A stretch of DNA of 64,000 nucleotides from Marinobacter xestospongiae (GTDB lineage: Bacteria > Pseudomonadota > Gammaproteobacteria > Pseudomonadales > Oleiphilaceae), in contig NZ_JAKZAK010000020.1 in NCBI RefSeq assembly GCF_023156385.1, positions 1-64,000 on the forward strand. Reading direction: 5' to 3'. Position numbers and translations under genes: made by a program. The notes beneath the pieces are model-generated. The model was not told where the DNA came from. It did no database searches and saw nothing but the letters and a program-made list of their open reading frames with translations. The first letter of the stretch is position 1, and the number at the start of each line of letters is the position of its first letter. Shown in pieces: positions 1 to 10,140 of this stretch.

Positions 1-92
1 AAAACCAAACGGTTGCCTTTCGATTCCGAGCCCGCCTGACCGGCTTGCCCCTCGAAAGAGATGCGCATTCTACAGACTTCTCGGTGGTCGTC

Positions 93-127
93 AACAAGGT
101 TTTTGAAGAAATCTCAAAAACCTTGTT
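93..127. terminator. Inverted repeat downstream of purT
   Basis: A perfect 14-bp inverted repeat (arms 93-106 and 114-127, 7-nt loop) lies 14 bp beyond the purT stop. It can form a strong hairpin on either strand. Neither side has a clear run of T after the stem, although each arm carries five T or A in a row. I read it as a purT terminator, possibly shared with a gene left of the window. Confidence 0.5.
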
Positions 128-140
128 AAGTGAGCATGCT

Positions 141-1340
141 TCAGCCCAACGAGACCTTAATAGCGGCGGCGCTGCGCATCGCTTTATCCTTGGCCTCCTC
201 TACGGAATCCCCTTTCGCCAGGGCCACTCCCATCCGACGGCGACCAGACAGTTCCGGTTTACCAAACAGCCGCAGCTGTACATCGCTTTCGCTCAGCGCC
301 TGCTCAAGCCCAGAATAGGCAGGAGCCGTCGACTCCCCTTCGGGCAATACCACCGCAGACGCCGCCGGCCCAAGCTGGCGAATCGACGGAACCGGCAACC
401 CAAGGATCGCCCGGGCATGAAGCGCAAACTCCGACAGGTCCTGGGACACCAGAGTGACCAGGCCAGTATCGTGTGGTCGCGGCGACACTTCAGAAAAATA
501 GACATCATCGCCCCGCACAAACAGTTCAACCCCGTATATCCCATAGCCACCGAGGTTCTCTGTTACCGCTGCGGCGATCTCCCGGGAACGAGCCAGCGCC
601 TTGTCGCTCATGGGCTGAGGCTGCCAGGACTCCCGGTAGTCGCCATCTTCCTGACGATGGCCGATGGGGTCGCAGAAGCTGACACCATCACGATGGCGCA
701 ACGTCAACAGCGTGATCTCATAGTCAAAAGGCACAAACCCTTCCACGATGACCCGTCCTTTACCCGCACGCCCACCGGTTTGGGCATAATCCCAGGCGGC
801 CTTAAGCTCACTTTGGTTCTTTACTGTACTTTGTCCCTTACCGGACGAACTCATCACCGGCTTAACCACCAGAGGCAGACCAATGGCTTCCGCCGCTGCC
901 ATGAAGCTCTCTTCGGAATCCGCAAACTGGTAGGGCGACGTCGGCAGTCCCAGCTCTTCCGCTGCCAGCCGGCGAATGCCTTCACGGTTCATGGTCAGGT
1001 TCACCGCCCGGGCAGTGGGCACAACGTTGTAGCCCTCTTCCTCCAGGCGCACCAGTTCGGGTGTTGCGATAGCCTCAATCTCCGGCACGACCAGATTGGG
1101 GCGCTCCTGCTCAATGACCTTCCGAAGCTGCTGCGCATCGAGCATATCGATGACATGGCTACGATGGGCCACCTGCATGGCTGGCGCATTGGCGTAGCGA
1201 TCCACCGCGATCACTTCCACCCCCAGTCGCTGCAACTCGATGACCACTTCCTTGCCGAGCTCTCCGGAACCGCACATCAGTACCCGATAGGCGTTGCCTT
1301 TCAGTGGCGTTCCCAGGCTGACCGTTGAATCCATGCTCAC
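141..1340 (-). CDS. purT: Formate-dependent phosphoribosylglycinamide formyltransferase (GAR transformylase 2)
   Basis: Catalyses the formate- and ATP-dependent formylation of glycinamide ribonucleotide in purine synthesis (cytoplasm), an alternative to folate-dependent PurN. The 399-residue length is normal for PurT. Visible ATP-grasp features are the N-terminal GSGELGKE loop (about residues 25-32), [12 protein letters not shown] near residue 155 and the [10 protein letters not shown] segment near residue 285. The start is GTG, chosen because GGGAG sits seven bases upstream; an ATG two codons later is the alternative. It is the last gene of a same-strand series (Nudix, carbonic-anhydrase-like, DUF1289, purT) and is followed by a hairpin. 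Confidence 0.96.
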   Translation of the reverse strand: MSMDSTVSLGTPLKGNAYRVLMCGSGELGKEVVIELQRLGVEVIAVDRYANAPAMQVAHRSHVIDMLDAQQLRKVIEQERPNLVVPEIEAIATPELVRLEEEGYNVVPTARAVNLTMNREGIRRLAAEELGLPTSPYQFADSEESFMAAAEAIGLPLVVKPVMSSSGKGQSTVKNQSELKAAWDYAQTGGRAGKGRVIVEGFVPFDYEITLLTLRHRDGVSFCDPIGHRQEDGDYRESWQPQPMSDKALARSREIAAAVTENLGGYGIYGVELFVRGDDVYFSEVSPRPHDTGLVTLVSQDLSEFALHARAILGLPVPSIRQLGPAASAVVLPEGESTAPAYSGLEQALSESDVQLRLFGKPELSGRRRMGVALAKGDSVEEAKDKAMRSAAAIKVSLG

Positions 1341-1388
1341 GATGCTTACTCCCCTATTGATAGATGATCTGTTGCCGGACTGACGCGA

Positions 1389-1571
1389 TCAGAGCGAGAC
1401 CGCCCGCTCCCGCTGGGCGACCTTGACCAGAACTTCCCGCTTTTCGTCATTGCTCATCTGGGTCCAGCGCAGGATTTCATCGCCAGTGCGATGACAACCA
1501 ATACAGACGTCCTGCTCATCCAGCGCGCAGATACTGACGCAGGGTGAAGCCACCCGGTCCTGTCGATTCAC
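1389..1571 (-). CDS. DUF1289 small Cys-rich protein
   Basis: A 60-residue protein of the DUF1289 family, recognised by the closely spaced cysteines in SPCVSICALD and CIGCHR followed by the ILRW segment. The cysteine spacing suggests a small metal-binding or redox-active fold, but the function is unknown. The GTG start lies one base after the stop of the upstream carbonic-anhydrase-like gene, with GGAGA in front of it, so the two are probably translationally coupled. Only 48 bp separate it from purT. Confidence 0.85.
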   Translation of the reverse strand: MNRQDRVASPCVSICALDEQDVCIGCHRTGDEILRWTQMSNDEKREVLVKVAQRERAVSL

Positions 1572-1572
1572 T

Positions 1573-2100
1573 TCAGTCTCCTATTACCTTCAAGCTGGAA
1601 CGATAACGCTCACCATTCTGAACATAGTGGGCAGCGCTCAGTTCCAGCATTTTCTTCTGGTTATCGTTCAGCTCTTTTTTGATTCGCCCCGGTGAACCAA
1701 TCACCATCGACCCATCCGGCACGACCATACCTTCGGGAATCAGGGTGTTGGCACCGATCAGGCAGTGCTTGCCAATCCGGGCCCCATTCAACACCACCGC
1801 ATTGATGCCAATCAGCGAATAATCGCCAATTTCGCAGCCATGGAGCATGGCCTTATGGCCAACCGTGACACCACGACCCAGCGTCACCTTGATGCCGGCA
1901 TCGGTATGGATAACGGTCCCGTCCTGCACATTGCTTTCAGGTCCGATGGTAATCAGGTCGTTGTCACCGCGGATCACAACGTTGAACCAGACGCTGCTGC
2001 GCTCCTCCAACACTACGCTACCAATAACGGTGGCGTTCTCCGCCACAAACTGCCCTTCGCCGCGAAACTCAGGACGGCGATCCGCCAGTTCGTACAACAT
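1573..2100 (-). CDS. Gamma-carbonic-anhydrase-like left-handed beta-helix protein
   Basis: A 175-residue protein built of hexapeptide repeats typical of the gamma-carbonic anhydrase / YrdA / PaaY group, which are trimeric left-handed beta-helices. Three histidines in the right order for zinc ligands are visible (TVIHTD, TVGHKA and MLHGCE). The C-terminal helix ([23 protein letters not shown]) is typical. The frame is open further upstream, but the start at MLYELADR is preferred because GAGGAGA precedes that ATG. Whether it is an active carbonic anhydrase or a thioesterase-like relative cannot be told from sequence. Confidence 0.9.
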   Translation of the reverse strand: MLYELADRRPEFRGEGQFVAENATVIGSVVLEERSSVWFNVVIRGDNDLITIGPESNVQDGTVIHTDAGIKVTLGRGVTVGHKAMLHGCEIGDYSLIGINAVVLNGARIGKHCLIGANTLIPEGMVVPDGSMVIGSPGRIKKELNDNQKKMLELSAAHYVQNGERYRSSLKVIGD

Positions 2101-2187
2101 ACAGTCTCTCCTCATCGTTATTTTTATGACGCGGGAACCCCCGTGGCCGCCCGAGCTGGCCAAACCATGCCGATTGGCAGCCGCCGG

Positions 2188-2772
2188 TCAGGGGCGCCTT
2201 GGCTCCAACAGGTCGATGCCGGCATCGTACACAGCATTCAGGAAGTCGACCAGAATGATCGCTGACAACCCCCAGATCTGATAGCGATCCCAGCGGTAGC
2301 AAGGCACATGAAGGGTGTGATTCAAAAAGGTAATGACGTCGGTCCGCTCACGCTCATCGGCAAGGAAGAACTCGATGGGCACCTGGAAGATGCTTTCAAT
2401 CTCCGCCGGGTTGGCCATCAGCTCCGAGTGTTTGGGAATCACGCCGACAAACGGCGTCACCAGAATGCCATGACGGGACATCACCTGACTCAAGGGCGCC
2501 ACAACCTGCACCAGATCCGGAGCCAGCCCGATCTCCTCATGAGTCTCCCGCAACGCGGTCGCGGTCAGGGAGGCGTCATCGCTGTCCCGTTTACCACCGG
2601 GGAAAGCCACCTGACCGCGATGGGTCTTGAGGTTGGCAGAACGCAGAGTAAACACCAGCTCGGGATTGCCAGGGTTATCGGTTACCGGGACCAGCACACC
2701 AGCTTCAGGGTAGTCCAGCGCCAGCTGTCGGGGGGCATAGCCAGCCAGGCGTTCGGTTAGAAGGTCTCGCAA
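2188..2772 (-). CDS. Nudix hydrolase, CoA pyrophosphatase type (NudL-like)
   Basis: Predicted to hydrolyse CoA and its derivatives to phosphopantetheine and 3',5'-ADP. The Nudix box runs from GGKRDSDD to RETHEEIGL, and the preceding THRGQVAFPGG is the signature of the CoA-pyrophosphatase branch. I chose the TTG start at 2772 (194 residues) because AGGGAG sits six to eight bases before it. An in-frame ATG at 2844 would give 218 residues, but that ATG lies inside the spacer of a perfect palindrome, so it is more likely promoter DNA. It is divergent from a second Nudix gene and upstream of the carbonic-anhydrase-like gene. Confidence 0.9.
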   Translation of the reverse strand: MRDLLTERLAGYAPRQLALDYPEAGVLVPVTDNPGNPELVFTLRSANLKTHRGQVAFPGGKRDSDDASLTATALRETHEEIGLAPDLVQVVAPLSQVMSRHGILVTPFVGVIPKHSELMANPAEIESIFQVPIEFFLADERERTDVITFLNHTLHVPCYRWDRYQIWGLSAIILVDFLNAVYDAGIDLLEPRRP

Positions 2773-2831
2773 TTCACAACTCCCTAATGCAGAAAAGGAA
2801 CAGATGAGACAGCGGCGGATGAGGGGGATAC

Positions 2832-2857
2832 ACTGTTCCGGCATCCACCGGAACAGT
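2832..2857. promoter_or_regulatory. Perfect palindrome between divergent Nudix genes
   Basis: ACTGTTCCGG (2832-2841) and its exact reverse complement CCGGAACAGT (2848-2857) flank a 6-bp spacer. The palindrome lies 14 bp before the ATG of the plus-strand Nudix gene and in the leader of the minus-strand one, where a shared operator would be expected. It does not match LexA (spacing is wrong) or other operators I know. Confidence 0.5.
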
Positions 2858-2871
2858 ATACGAGGAACTCA

Positions 2872-3417
2872 ATGAAATACTGCAGCAGTTGCGGCCATAC
2901 CGTCGAGCACCGAATTCCGGAGGGCGACAACCGTCCCCGCTACGTATGCCCCAGCTGCGAGACCATACACTACCAGAATCCCCGTATCGTCGCCGGTACC
3001 GTGCCCATCTGGAATGGCCAGATATTGCTGTGCCGACGGGCTATCGAGCCCAGGTACGGTTACTGGACCCTGCCTGCCGGTTTCATGGAGAACTCGGAGA
3101 CCACCCTGGAGGCGGCGGCGCGGGAAACCTGGGAAGAGGCCCTGGCTGACGTCAATATTGACGACCTCTACACCATCATCCACGTTCCCCACATCGACCA
3201 GGTCCATATGTTCTACCGGGCCACGCTGAAGAATGGCGAATATGGGGTGGGAGAGGAATCCCTGGAAAGCCGGCTATTCGGGCTGGACGAGATCCCCTGG
3301 GATGACATCTCGTTCCCCACGGTCAAACGGACTCTGGAGCTGTTTATTGCCGATACCGACAATGAACACTTTCCCGTCCACGTCAGCGATATCCGCTTCC
3401 GTCTGGGCAAAAAGTAA
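2872..3417 (+). CDS. Nudix hydrolase with N-terminal zinc ribbon
   Basis: A 181-residue Nudix hydrolase with a zinc-ribbon head: CSSCG near residue 4 and CPSCE near residue 27 form a four-cysteine knuckle, as in NudC-type NADH pyrophosphatases. The Nudix box spans GFMENSETTLEAAARE and TWEEA (about residues 71-91). It probably cleaves a nucleoside-diphosphate derivative, but the substrate is not predictable. The QNPRIVAGTVP segment before the Nudix domain is typical of this subgroup. GAGGA precedes the ATG. It is divergent from the NudL-like gene and shares a palindrome with it. Confidence 0.92.
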   Translation: MKYCSSCGHTVEHRIPEGDNRPRYVCPSCETIHYQNPRIVAGTVPIWNGQILLCRRAIEPRYGYWTLPAGFMENSETTLEAAARETWEEALADVNIDDLYTIIHVPHIDQVHMFYRATLKNGEYGVGEESLESRLFGLDEIPWDDISFPTVKRTLELFIADTDNEHFPVHVSDIRFRLGKK

Positions 3418-3434
3418 TCATCGCAGACCGACGA

Positions 3435-3749
3435 TCAGGGTAACTCTTCCAGACGATACACTTCGTAGGCCGGTTCCTCGTAAGGGTGCGCGGCCTTCAG
3501 GGCCTCAACCGCGCGCGCGATCAGCCCATCCTCACAAACCAGCTCAACCTTGTACTCGCTGACGACTTCCAGCTCGCCGCGCTCGCCCAGAAACGGCTGA
3601 CTACCATCCAGCGGCCGAAACTGGCCCTGCCCCAGAGTTTGCCAGGCGCAACAATCGTAATCGCCAATACGACCCGCCCCCACCTCAAACAATGCTCGCT
3701 TGGTTTGTTCCAGGTGAGATTCCGGCACAAAGAAACACAGCTTGAACAC
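3435..3749 (-). CDS. NIF3/YqfO C-terminal-domain-like protein
   Basis: A 104-residue stand-alone relative of the small CutA-like domain found inside YqfO/NIF3 proteins. Recognisable parts are the opening KLCFFVPESHLE, the GRIGDYDCCAWQT segment and the closing AHPYEEPAYEVYRLE. The function is unproven; metal binding is suspected in the family. The start is GTG at 3749 with GGAGG at good spacing, which removes a 27-residue upstream extension. Its 5' region is an unusual AT-rich stretch with DnaA-box-like sequences about 75-110 bp upstream. Confidence 0.88.
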   Translation of the reverse strand: MFKLCFFVPESHLEQTKRALFEVGAGRIGDYDCCAWQTLGQGQFRPLDGSQPFLGERGELEVVSEYKVELVCEDGLIARAVEALKAAHPYEEPAYEVYRLEELP

Positions 3750-3822
3750 ACACGCCTCCGTTGGCTGCCTGGACGGTTCGCATCCGTCGTCTATATTTTG
3801 TACAAACCAATCAACCAGAGAG

Positions 3823-3857
3823 TTACCCACAGATTCTGTGGATAAGTCTGTGGGAAA
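3823..3857. promoter_or_regulatory. DnaA-box cluster
   Basis: Three 9-mers stand almost back to back: TTACCCACA (3823-3831, one change from the consensus TTATCCACA), TGTGGATAA (3837-3845, a perfect box on the minus strand) and TGTGGGAAA (3849-3857, two changes, minus strand). The same DNA can also fold as CCCACAGA with TCTGTGGG. It lies 74 bp upstream of the YqfO-like start, so DnaA control of that gene, DnaA titration or an origin-related role are all possible. Confidence 0.5.
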
Positions 3858-4147
3858 ATTTGGGGTAGAGCCTCTAATCCCCCAGAATTACTGGCATCAA
3901 GACAAATTGGCGACAAATTCACCTAATACAATAAGTTCATTAATTTCAACAGGTTACTTGACTGCTCCCGGCGATGGCAAGAAACGGGCGCAATCAGGCG
4001 ACAGAGGCCATAACGGCGGGATGGAATGTGCATAAAAATCGCGAGTCAAGTAAAAAATCAACGTTTATGACCAATTTTTCTATTGATTTTTGACGCAGGA
4101 CTGCATCAAACCGCGACACATTTCCTCTCCCTGGTAATGAATACAAA
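3858..4147. other. AT-rich non-coding region next to DnaA boxes
   Basis: No credible gene is visible. The composition is clearly more AT-rich than the surroundings. GACAAATT occurs twice with an 11-bp period (3901-3908 and 3912-3919), and a 10-bp inverted repeat (TTACTTGACT at 3954-3963, AGTCAAGTAA at 4044-4053) encloses an 80-bp loop. A plus-strand open frame of 97 codons through the region has no recognisable content. It may hold the promoter of the YqfO-like gene and perhaps a structured RNA. Confidence 0.4.
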
Positions 4148-4196
4148 AAAACCGGTCATGGAAGGTGCCTTGCCCGCACCGCCCATGACCGGTTTT
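4145..4196 (-). terminator. Rho-independent terminator of purL
   Basis: A 14-bp perfect stem (4148-4161 with 4183-4196), followed on the minus strand by a run of T (A run at 4145-4151), starts about 30 bp beyond the purL stop. Confidence 0.85.
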
Positions 4197-4226
4197 AGTT
4201 CAACCGCCGGAATCCGTCAAACCGGA

Positions 4227-7200
4227 TCAGCCAAGCCAGCGCCGGGCATTGCGGAACATCCGCAGCCAGGGACCGTCTTCACGCCACTCGTCTGGACGCC
4301 ACGAGAACTGAGGTGCCCGGAATACCCGCTCTGGGTGGGGCATCATGATGGTGACCCGACCGTCCTGGCTGGTCACACCGGAAATACCTGCCGGCGAACC
4401 ATTGGGGTTGTACGGATAACGCTCGGTCACCTGGCCTCGGTTATCAACGTAACGCAACGCCACCAGTTGGTCGCCGGCCAGCTGTTCAGCCGACCCCGAG
4501 GCAAACTCGGCACGCCCCTCACCATGAGCCACAGCAATCGGCATGCGGGAGCCGACCATGCCATCCAGGAACGCCGAGTTGGACTCTGCCACCTCAACCA
4601 TCGCCAGGCGCGCCTCGAACTGCTCAGACTGGTTACGCACGAAGCGCGGCCAGCCGTCGCTGCCGGGGATCAGCTCGTGGAGGTTGGACAACATCTGGCA
4701 GCCATTGCACACACCAAGGGTCAGGGTGTCATCGCGATCAAAGAACGCAGCGAACTGGTCACGTACCCGATCGTTGAACAGGATCGACTTGGCCCAGCCC
4801 TCGCCCGCGCCCAATACATCACCATAGGAGAAGCCGCCGCAGGCTACCAGAGTCTTGAAGCCGTCCAGACTGACCCGACCGGACAGCAGATCGCTCATGT
4901 GAACGTCGACTGACTCGAAACCGGCCCTATCAAAAGCGGCGGCCATTTCAACCTGCCCATTGACACCCTGCTCACGTAACACGCCCACCCTTGGACGCTG
5001 TCCGGTGTTGATGTATGGCGCTGCCACGTCTTCGTTGATATCAAAAGTCAACTCAGCGTGGAGACCCGGGTCTTCGGCGTCCAGCAGGTTATCAAACTCT
5101 TCCTGGGCGCAATCGGCGTTGTCCCGCAGCGACTGAATGCGGTAGCTGGTCTCTGCCCACAACCGCTGGAGCTCAGCACGGGGTTCATCAATGACCGGAT
5201 CATCCCCAAAGGTAAACCGCACCCGGTCGTCCACATTCAGCGTACCGATCACCGAGGTATGTTCCCCCAGCCCCGCTCCGGAGAACTGCTGCAGCACAAA
5301 TTCGGTGTCTTCCCGACGAACCTGAATCACCGCGCCCAGTTCCTCGTTGAACAGCTCACGGGCAAACTGGGACGATTCTTCCGCCAGACCATCCAGCTTG
5401 GCATCAATGCCAACGTGGCCGGCGAACGCCATCTCCGTCAGGGTGACGAACAGCCCGCCATCCGAACGGTCGTGGTAGGCCAAAAGCTTGCCATCACTGT
5501 TGAGACCCTGGATCACCGCAAAGAACGCTTTCAGATCTTCAGGATCGTCCAGGTCCGGTGCCACCGCACCCACCTGGCCGTAGACCTGCGCCAACGCGGA
5601 ACCACCCAGACGGTTCTGGCCGGCCGCCAGGTCCACCAGGATCAAATCGGTTTCACCAGCGTCAGAGCGCAGCTGCGGAGTCAAAGTACGACGCACATCA
5701 GTCACCGGCGCAAAGCCACTGACGATCAGTGACAGCGGCGAGGTCACGCTCTTCTGCTCACCGTTGTCCTCGTCCCAGACGGTCTTCATGGACATGGAAT
5801 CCTTGCCGACCGGGATGGCAATTCCCAGCGCGGGACACAGTTCCATTCCAACCGCTTTTACGGTTTCGTAGAGGTTTTCGTCTTCACCCGGGTGACCGGC
5901 TGCCGCCATCCAGTTGGCTGACAGGCGAATATCGGCAATCCGCCCAATAGGCGCTGCCGCCAAGTTGGTGATGGTTTCACCCACCGCCATGCGACCGGAC
6001 GCAGGCGAATCAATCGTCGCCACTGGTGTGCGCTCACCCATCGCCATGGCTTCCCCGGTGGTGACATCAAAAGAGGTCGCCGTAACCGCCACGTCACTCA
6101 CCGGCACCTGCCAGGGACCAACCATCTGGTCACGGGCGACCAAACCGGTGATGGTGCGATCACCGATGGTGATCAGGAAGCTCTTGCTGCCCACCGAAGG
6201 CAGCCGCAACACGCGCCGGATGGCGTCGCCCAGATCAATCTCGGAACTGTCAAAGATCGGCTTGGTAAACGAAGAGCGAGCGACACTGCGGTGCATTTTC
6301 GGCGGCTTGCCGAACAGCACGTCCATGGGCAGGTCGACCGCCTTGTCGTTGAAGTAGGAGTCGGCCAGCTCCAGGTGATGGGTCTCGGTTGCCTCACCAA
6401 TCACCGCGTACGGGCACCGCTCGCGTCGACAGATGGCGTCGAAACGCTCCAGCTGGTCTGGAGCCACCGCCAGCACGTAGCGCTCCTGGGACTCGTTGCA
6501 CCAGATTTCCAGTGGTGACATGCCAGGCTCGTCGTTGGGAATATCCCGCAGCTCGAACTTGCCACCACGGCCACCGTCCTTCACCAGCTCAGGCATGGCG
6601 TTGGACAGACCGCCGGCGCCGACGTCGTGGATAAAGCTGATCGGATTGGCCTCGCCCATCTGCCAGCAGCGGTCAATCACTTCCTGGCAGCGACGCTCCA
6701 TTTCCGGGTTGTCCCGCTGGACCGATGCGAAGTCCAGGTTCTCATGGCTGGAACCGGAATCCATGGAGGACGCGGCGCCACCACCCAGGCCGATCAGCAT
6801 CGACGGTCCGCCCAGCACAATCAGCTTGGCGCCAACCGGGATGGTGCCCTTCTCAACATGGTCGGCACGGATGTTACCCATGCCACCGGCAATCATGATC
6901 GGCTTGTGGTAGCCACGCACTTCCTCGCCTTCCGGTCCGGCCACCTTCTCTTCAAAGGTACGGAAATAACCAGCCAGAGCGGGACGACCAAACTCGTTGT
7001 TGAACGCAGCGCCCCCAATCGGCCCCTCGATCATGATATCCAGGGCCGAAGCGATGCGGTCCGGCTTGCCGTAACCGCCTTCCCAGGGCTGGGGATCGTT
7101 TGGCAGATTCAGGTTGGACACAGTAAAGCCAGTCAGACCCGCCTTGGGTTTGGCGCCACGTCCGGTTGCGCCCTCATCACGGATCTCACCACCGGAACCG

Positions 7201-8129
7201 GTGGCAGAACCGGCAAACGGCGAGATAGCGGTGGGATGGTTGTGGGTTTCCACCTTCATGAGGATGTGAACATCTTCCTCATGGTAGCGATAAACACCGG
7301 AATCGGCTTGCGGGTAGAAGCGCCCCGCGCGACTGCCCTCGATCACCGCAGCATTGTCCTTGTAGGCCGACAACACGCCTTCGCCATTCATTTCATGGGT
7401 ATTGCGTATCATCGCAAACAGCGACTTTTCCTGAGCCTCGCCATCAATATCCCAGGACGCATTGAATATCTTGTGACGACAGTGCTCCGAATTGGCCTGG
7501 GCAAACATCATCAGCTCGACGTCGGTCGGATCACGCTGCAGGCCCGTGAAGGCCTCAACCAGGTAATCCACCTCATCGTCCGCGAGTGCCAGTCCCAGCT
7601 CACGGTTCGCCTGCTCGAGCGCCTTGCGACCGCCAGCCAGAATACTCACCCGATTGAGGGTCCGCGGCTCCTCACGATGGAACAGCAACTCGGCGCCGCC
7701 CATTTCATGGAACACCTTCTGGGTCATACGGTCGTGCAGCAGAGTAGCGATCTGCTCACGCTGCTCCAGTCCCAGCTTGGCAGACGCCTGAATATAAAAC
7801 GCTGTGCCCCGCTCAATACGACGAATCTGCTTGAGGTTGCAGTTACGGGCGATATCGGTTGCCTTGCTGGACCAGGGTGATACCGTACCCGGCCGCGGAA
7901 CAACCAGGAACAGAATACCCTCCGGCTCTTCCACCGCCACGCTCGGGCCGTAGGTCAGCAGTCGGGTCAGAACCTGCTCTTCCTCGGGCGCCAGCGGCGC
8001 ATCGAGGTCTGTGAAGTGCATGAATTCCGCATAGACATGAGCCACCTCAGGAACAGCAGCCTGGAGCTGGGCAAGGAGTTTCTGAGAACGGAAAGGCGAG
8101 AGCGCCGGAGCGCCGCGAAGTTCCAGCAT
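4227..8129 (-). CDS. purL: Phosphoribosylformylglycinamidine synthase (FGAM synthase)
   Basis: Large single-chain FGAM synthase, the fourth step of purine synthesis: FGAR + glutamine + ATP to FGAM. The 1300 residues match the gammaproteobacterial form. Visible are the AIR-synthase-like catalytic segments ([10 protein letters not shown] near residue 215, [14 protein letters not shown] near 290, [12 protein letters not shown]) and the C-terminal class-I glutaminase with [17 protein letters not shown], the nucleophile in GVCNGCQML and HPERVF near the end. It starts at [10 protein letters not shown]. It is divergent from mltF, as in Pseudomonas, and ends at a strong terminator. Confidence 0.98.
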   Translation of the reverse strand: MLELRGAPALSPFRSQKLLAQLQAAVPEVAHVYAEFMHFTDLDAPLAPEEEQVLTRLLTYGPSVAVEEPEGILFLVVPRPGTVSPWSSKATDIARNCNLKQIRRIERGTAFYIQASAKLGLEQREQIATLLHDRMTQKVFHEMGGAELLFHREEPRTLNRVSILAGGRKALEQANRELGLALADDEVDYLVEAFTGLQRDPTDVELMMFAQANSEHCRHKIFNASWDIDGEAQEKSLFAMIRNTHEMNGEGVLSAYKDNAAVIEGSRAGRFYPQADSGVYRYHEEDVHILMKVETHNHPTAISPFAGSATGSGGEIRDEGATGRGAKPKAGLTGFTVSNLNLPNDPQPWEGGYGKPDRIASALDIMIEGPIGGAAFNNEFGRPALAGYFRTFEEKVAGPEGEEVRGYHKPIMIAGGMGNIRADHVEKGTIPVGAKLIVLGGPSMLIGLGGGAASSMDSGSSHENLDFASVQRDNPEMERRCQEVIDRCWQMGEANPISFIHDVGAGGLSNAMPELVKDGGRGGKFELRDIPNDEPGMSPLEIWCNESQERYVLAVAPDQLERFDAICRRERCPYAVIGEATETHHLELADSYFNDKAVDLPMDVLFGKPPKMHRSVARSSFTKPIFDSSEIDLGDAIRRVLRLPSVGSKSFLITIGDRTITGLVARDQMVGPWQVPVSDVAVTATSFDVTTGEAMAMGERTPVATIDSPASGRMAVGETITNLAAAPIGRIADIRLSANWMAAAGHPGEDENLYETVKAVGMELCPALGIAIPVGKDSMSMKTVWDEDNGEQKSVTSPLSLIVSGFAPVTDVRRTLTPQLRSDAGETDLILVDLAAGQNRLGGSALAQVYGQVGAVAPDLDDPEDLKAFFAVIQGLNSDGKLLAYHDRSDGGLFVTLTEMAFAGHVGIDAKLDGLAEESSQFARELFNEELGAVIQVRREDTEFVLQQFSGAGLGEHTSVIGTLNVDDRVRFTFGDDPVIDEPRAELQRLWAETSYRIQSLRDNADCAQEEFDNLLDAEDPGLHAELTFDINEDVAAPYINTGQRPRVGVLREQGVNGQVEMAAAFDRAGFESVDVHMSDLLSGRVSLDGFKTLVACGGFSYGDVLGAGEGWAKSILFNDRVRDQFAAFFDRDDTLTLGVCNGCQMLSNLHELIPGSDGWPRFVRNQSEQFEARLAMVEVAESNSAFLDGMVGSRMPIAVAHGEGRAEFASGSAEQLAGDQLVALRYVDNRGQVTERYPYNPNGSPAGISGVTSQDGRVTIMMPHPERVFRAPQFSWRPDEWREDGPWLRMFRNARRWLG

Positions 8130-8580
8130 GGTTTAAACCTGTATCGCGCGAGTCTGGGAATCAGGCGTGTCCCGCCAATTGAGCCGGAACACCTGTCGAT
8201 CTGAACGGCGGCCATAATACTGGAAAGCGCTGCGTGGATACAGAGACCAACGGCGGGGAATCCGACCAATGCAGGATTTGTAAATCGCCGCCCAGCCCCC
8301 ACACTGGTGTTATCAACTGGCCACGCGGACCAAACACGTCAATGCAGCCACTTCAGTACCGTGGATACCACGTACAATACGCCAAGTTTTGCACAGTTTT
8401 TAATCAGCGCAATTGACCCGACGTGACAGCTGGGCGAGTATTCAGTCAGGCAAGGATCGCCTACCCGCGTGCTGTCCGGGGCGACCAACCAGGCATCCGT
8501 GAGGAAACCAGGGGTTGGACATCACGATCGTTTCGGCCTGAGTGAGGCACCATCACCTCGGTACCGTCGTACGGGAGACA
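8130..8580. other. Divergent intergenic region purL / mltF
   Basis: About 450 bp without a believable gene. It must carry the purL promoter on the minus strand and the mltF promoter on the plus strand. On the minus strand TATTAT (8214-8219) is a possible -10 for purL but lacks a good -35. No PurR-type palindrome was seen. A 60-codon frame at 8234-8416 has no recognisable content and was left out. Confidence 0.4.
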
Positions 8581-10101
8581 ATGGATTTGGCAACAATTCA
8601 ACACCTGCTGAGCGGGCAGTACTGGCAGGCGCGCCTGTTCTGGCTGACGCTGTTCAGCTCGCTGCTGATTGGTGGCTGCTCACGCCCCACGACCCTGGCT
8701 GAAATCCGGTCCGAGGGTGTGTTGCACGTCATTACCCGCAATGCGCCCTCCATCTATTACGAAGACCGGGATGGCCCCGCAGGCTTCGAGTACGAGCTGG
8801 CCAAGCGCTTTGCCGATCACCTGGGCGTGGAACTCCGGGTTCGGGTCGCCGACGACAACACCGAGATCCTGTCGGTGCTTGATCGCAATTACGCCCACAT
8901 TGGCCTCGCCGGCTTTGCCGACAACCCGGTATACAGCGACCGATTCCGAGCCGTGCCCATTGGCCTGAGCGCGGAATCAGTGGTGATCTACAATCGCGAC
9001 ACCCCGCGCCCGGAATCCGTGGCTGATCTGGCCGGCACGCCGCTGCATCTCATTGCCGACAGTAATCACTTGCCTCACCTCGAAGCACTGAAAGCTGAGG
9101 TACCTGGATTGGAATGGCAACAGCACCCTGAGCTGGATGCCGCCGGTATCCTGGAACGGGTGGAATCGGGAGAGTTGCCGGTGGCTGTGATCGCCTCCAA
9201 CGAACTGGCGATCAACCATGTGTTCTTTCCTGCCGTGAAAAAAGCGTTCAGTCTCAACGAGCCTGAGAACCTGGCCTGGCTGCTGCCAGCGGAGCAGGAC
9301 CCATCCCTGGTCGAGGCGGTTGAAGGCTTTCTTGGTGAACTGGCCAGCGATGGCACCCTGGCCCAACTGAAAGAGCGCTACTACGGCCATCTGGATCGTC
9401 TCAATTACGTCGGCGCCCGCACCTTTGTTCACCACGTTCGTAACCGACTGCCCCGTTATGAAGACCTGTTCCGGGAGTTCGCCGATCGTCACGATCTGGA
9501 CTGGCGACTGCTGGCGGCCATCGGCTATCAGGAATCCCACTGGCGCCCCAATGCGGTCTCGCCAACGGGCGTTCGAGGCCTGATGATGCTGACCCGCAAC
9601 ACCGCCAGCTACGTTGGCATCGACAATCGCCTGGACCCAAAACAGAGTGTGGAGGGTGGCGCCCGCTACTTCACCATGGTTTACAACCGCATTCCCGATC
9701 GCATCCCCGAGCCGGACCGGACCTGGTTTGCGCTGGCATCCTACAACGTTGGCTTTGGCCACCTTGAAGATGCCCGCCGCCTCACCGAGGGCGCCGGCAA
9801 AGATCCTGATCGCTGGATGGACGTGAAGGAGTTCCTGCCATTGCTGGCCCAGAAAGAGTGGTACAGCAAGACCCGGTTTGGTTACGCCCGAGGCTACGAG
9901 CCGGTGATCTATGTGCAGAACATTCGCCGCTATTACGACGTGCTGGCGTGGATGCGGGACCCGGCCCAGAACACGGAACACCTGGCCAGCCAGGAGGTGC
10001 CCTCGCTGTCGGAAGACATGGTGATCGGCGAGGGCCAGACACTGGATGACAGCCATCCCAGCCTGCCCAAATCCCTTGGGGTGACCCCTCCCACGCTGTA
10101 G
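8581..10101 (+). CDS. mltF: Membrane-bound lytic murein transglycosylase F
   Basis: A 506-residue lipoprotein that cleaves peptidoglycan to anhydromuropeptides at the outer membrane. An N-terminal hydrophobic helix ends in LLIGGC, a plausible lipobox. It is followed by a periplasmic solute-binding-like regulatory domain (about residues 45-265) and a C-terminal SLT domain with the catalytic Glu in AAIGYQESHW (about residue 310) and the GVRGLMMLT motif. The ATG at 8581 has GGGAG just upstream; a 13-residue upstream extension is open but less likely. The purL-mltF divergent arrangement is conserved in pseudomonads. Confidence 0.95.
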   Translation: MDLATIQHLLSGQYWQARLFWLTLFSSLLIGGCSRPTTLAEIRSEGVLHVITRNAPSIYYEDRDGPAGFEYELAKRFADHLGVELRVRVADDNTEILSVLDRNYAHIGLAGFADNPVYSDRFRAVPIGLSAESVVIYNRDTPRPESVADLAGTPLHLIADSNHLPHLEALKAEVPGLEWQQHPELDAAGILERVESGELPVAVIASNELAINHVFFPAVKKAFSLNEPENLAWLLPAEQDPSLVEAVEGFLGELASDGTLAQLKERYYGHLDRLNYVGARTFVHHVRNRLPRYEDLFREFADRHDLDWRLLAAIGYQESHWRPNAVSPTGVRGLMMLTRNTASYVGIDNRLDPKQSVEGGARYFTMVYNRIPDRIPEPDRTWFALASYNVGFGHLEDARRLTEGAGKDPDRWMDVKEFLPLLAQKEWYSKTRFGYARGYEPVIYVQNIRRYYDVLAWMRDPAQNTEHLASQEVPSLSEDMVIGEGQTLDDSHPSLPKSLGVTPPTL

Positions 10102-10140
10102 TCGGCACTGGTTGCCAGTACTGTTCGCCGGTATCGGCAG

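Noticed and set aside
1..39. Possible C-terminal codons of a plus-strand gene ending TGA at 37-39
   Set aside because: Twelve open codons at the window edge are not evidence of a gene.
2831..2858. LexA (SOS) box in the Nudix palindrome
   Set aside because: CTGT and ACAG are present but 16 bp apart instead of 8.
3742..4035. A 97-codon plus-strand frame in the AT-rich gap
   Set aside because: Low-complexity, no ribosome-binding site of note, no known motif, and it runs through the DnaA boxes.
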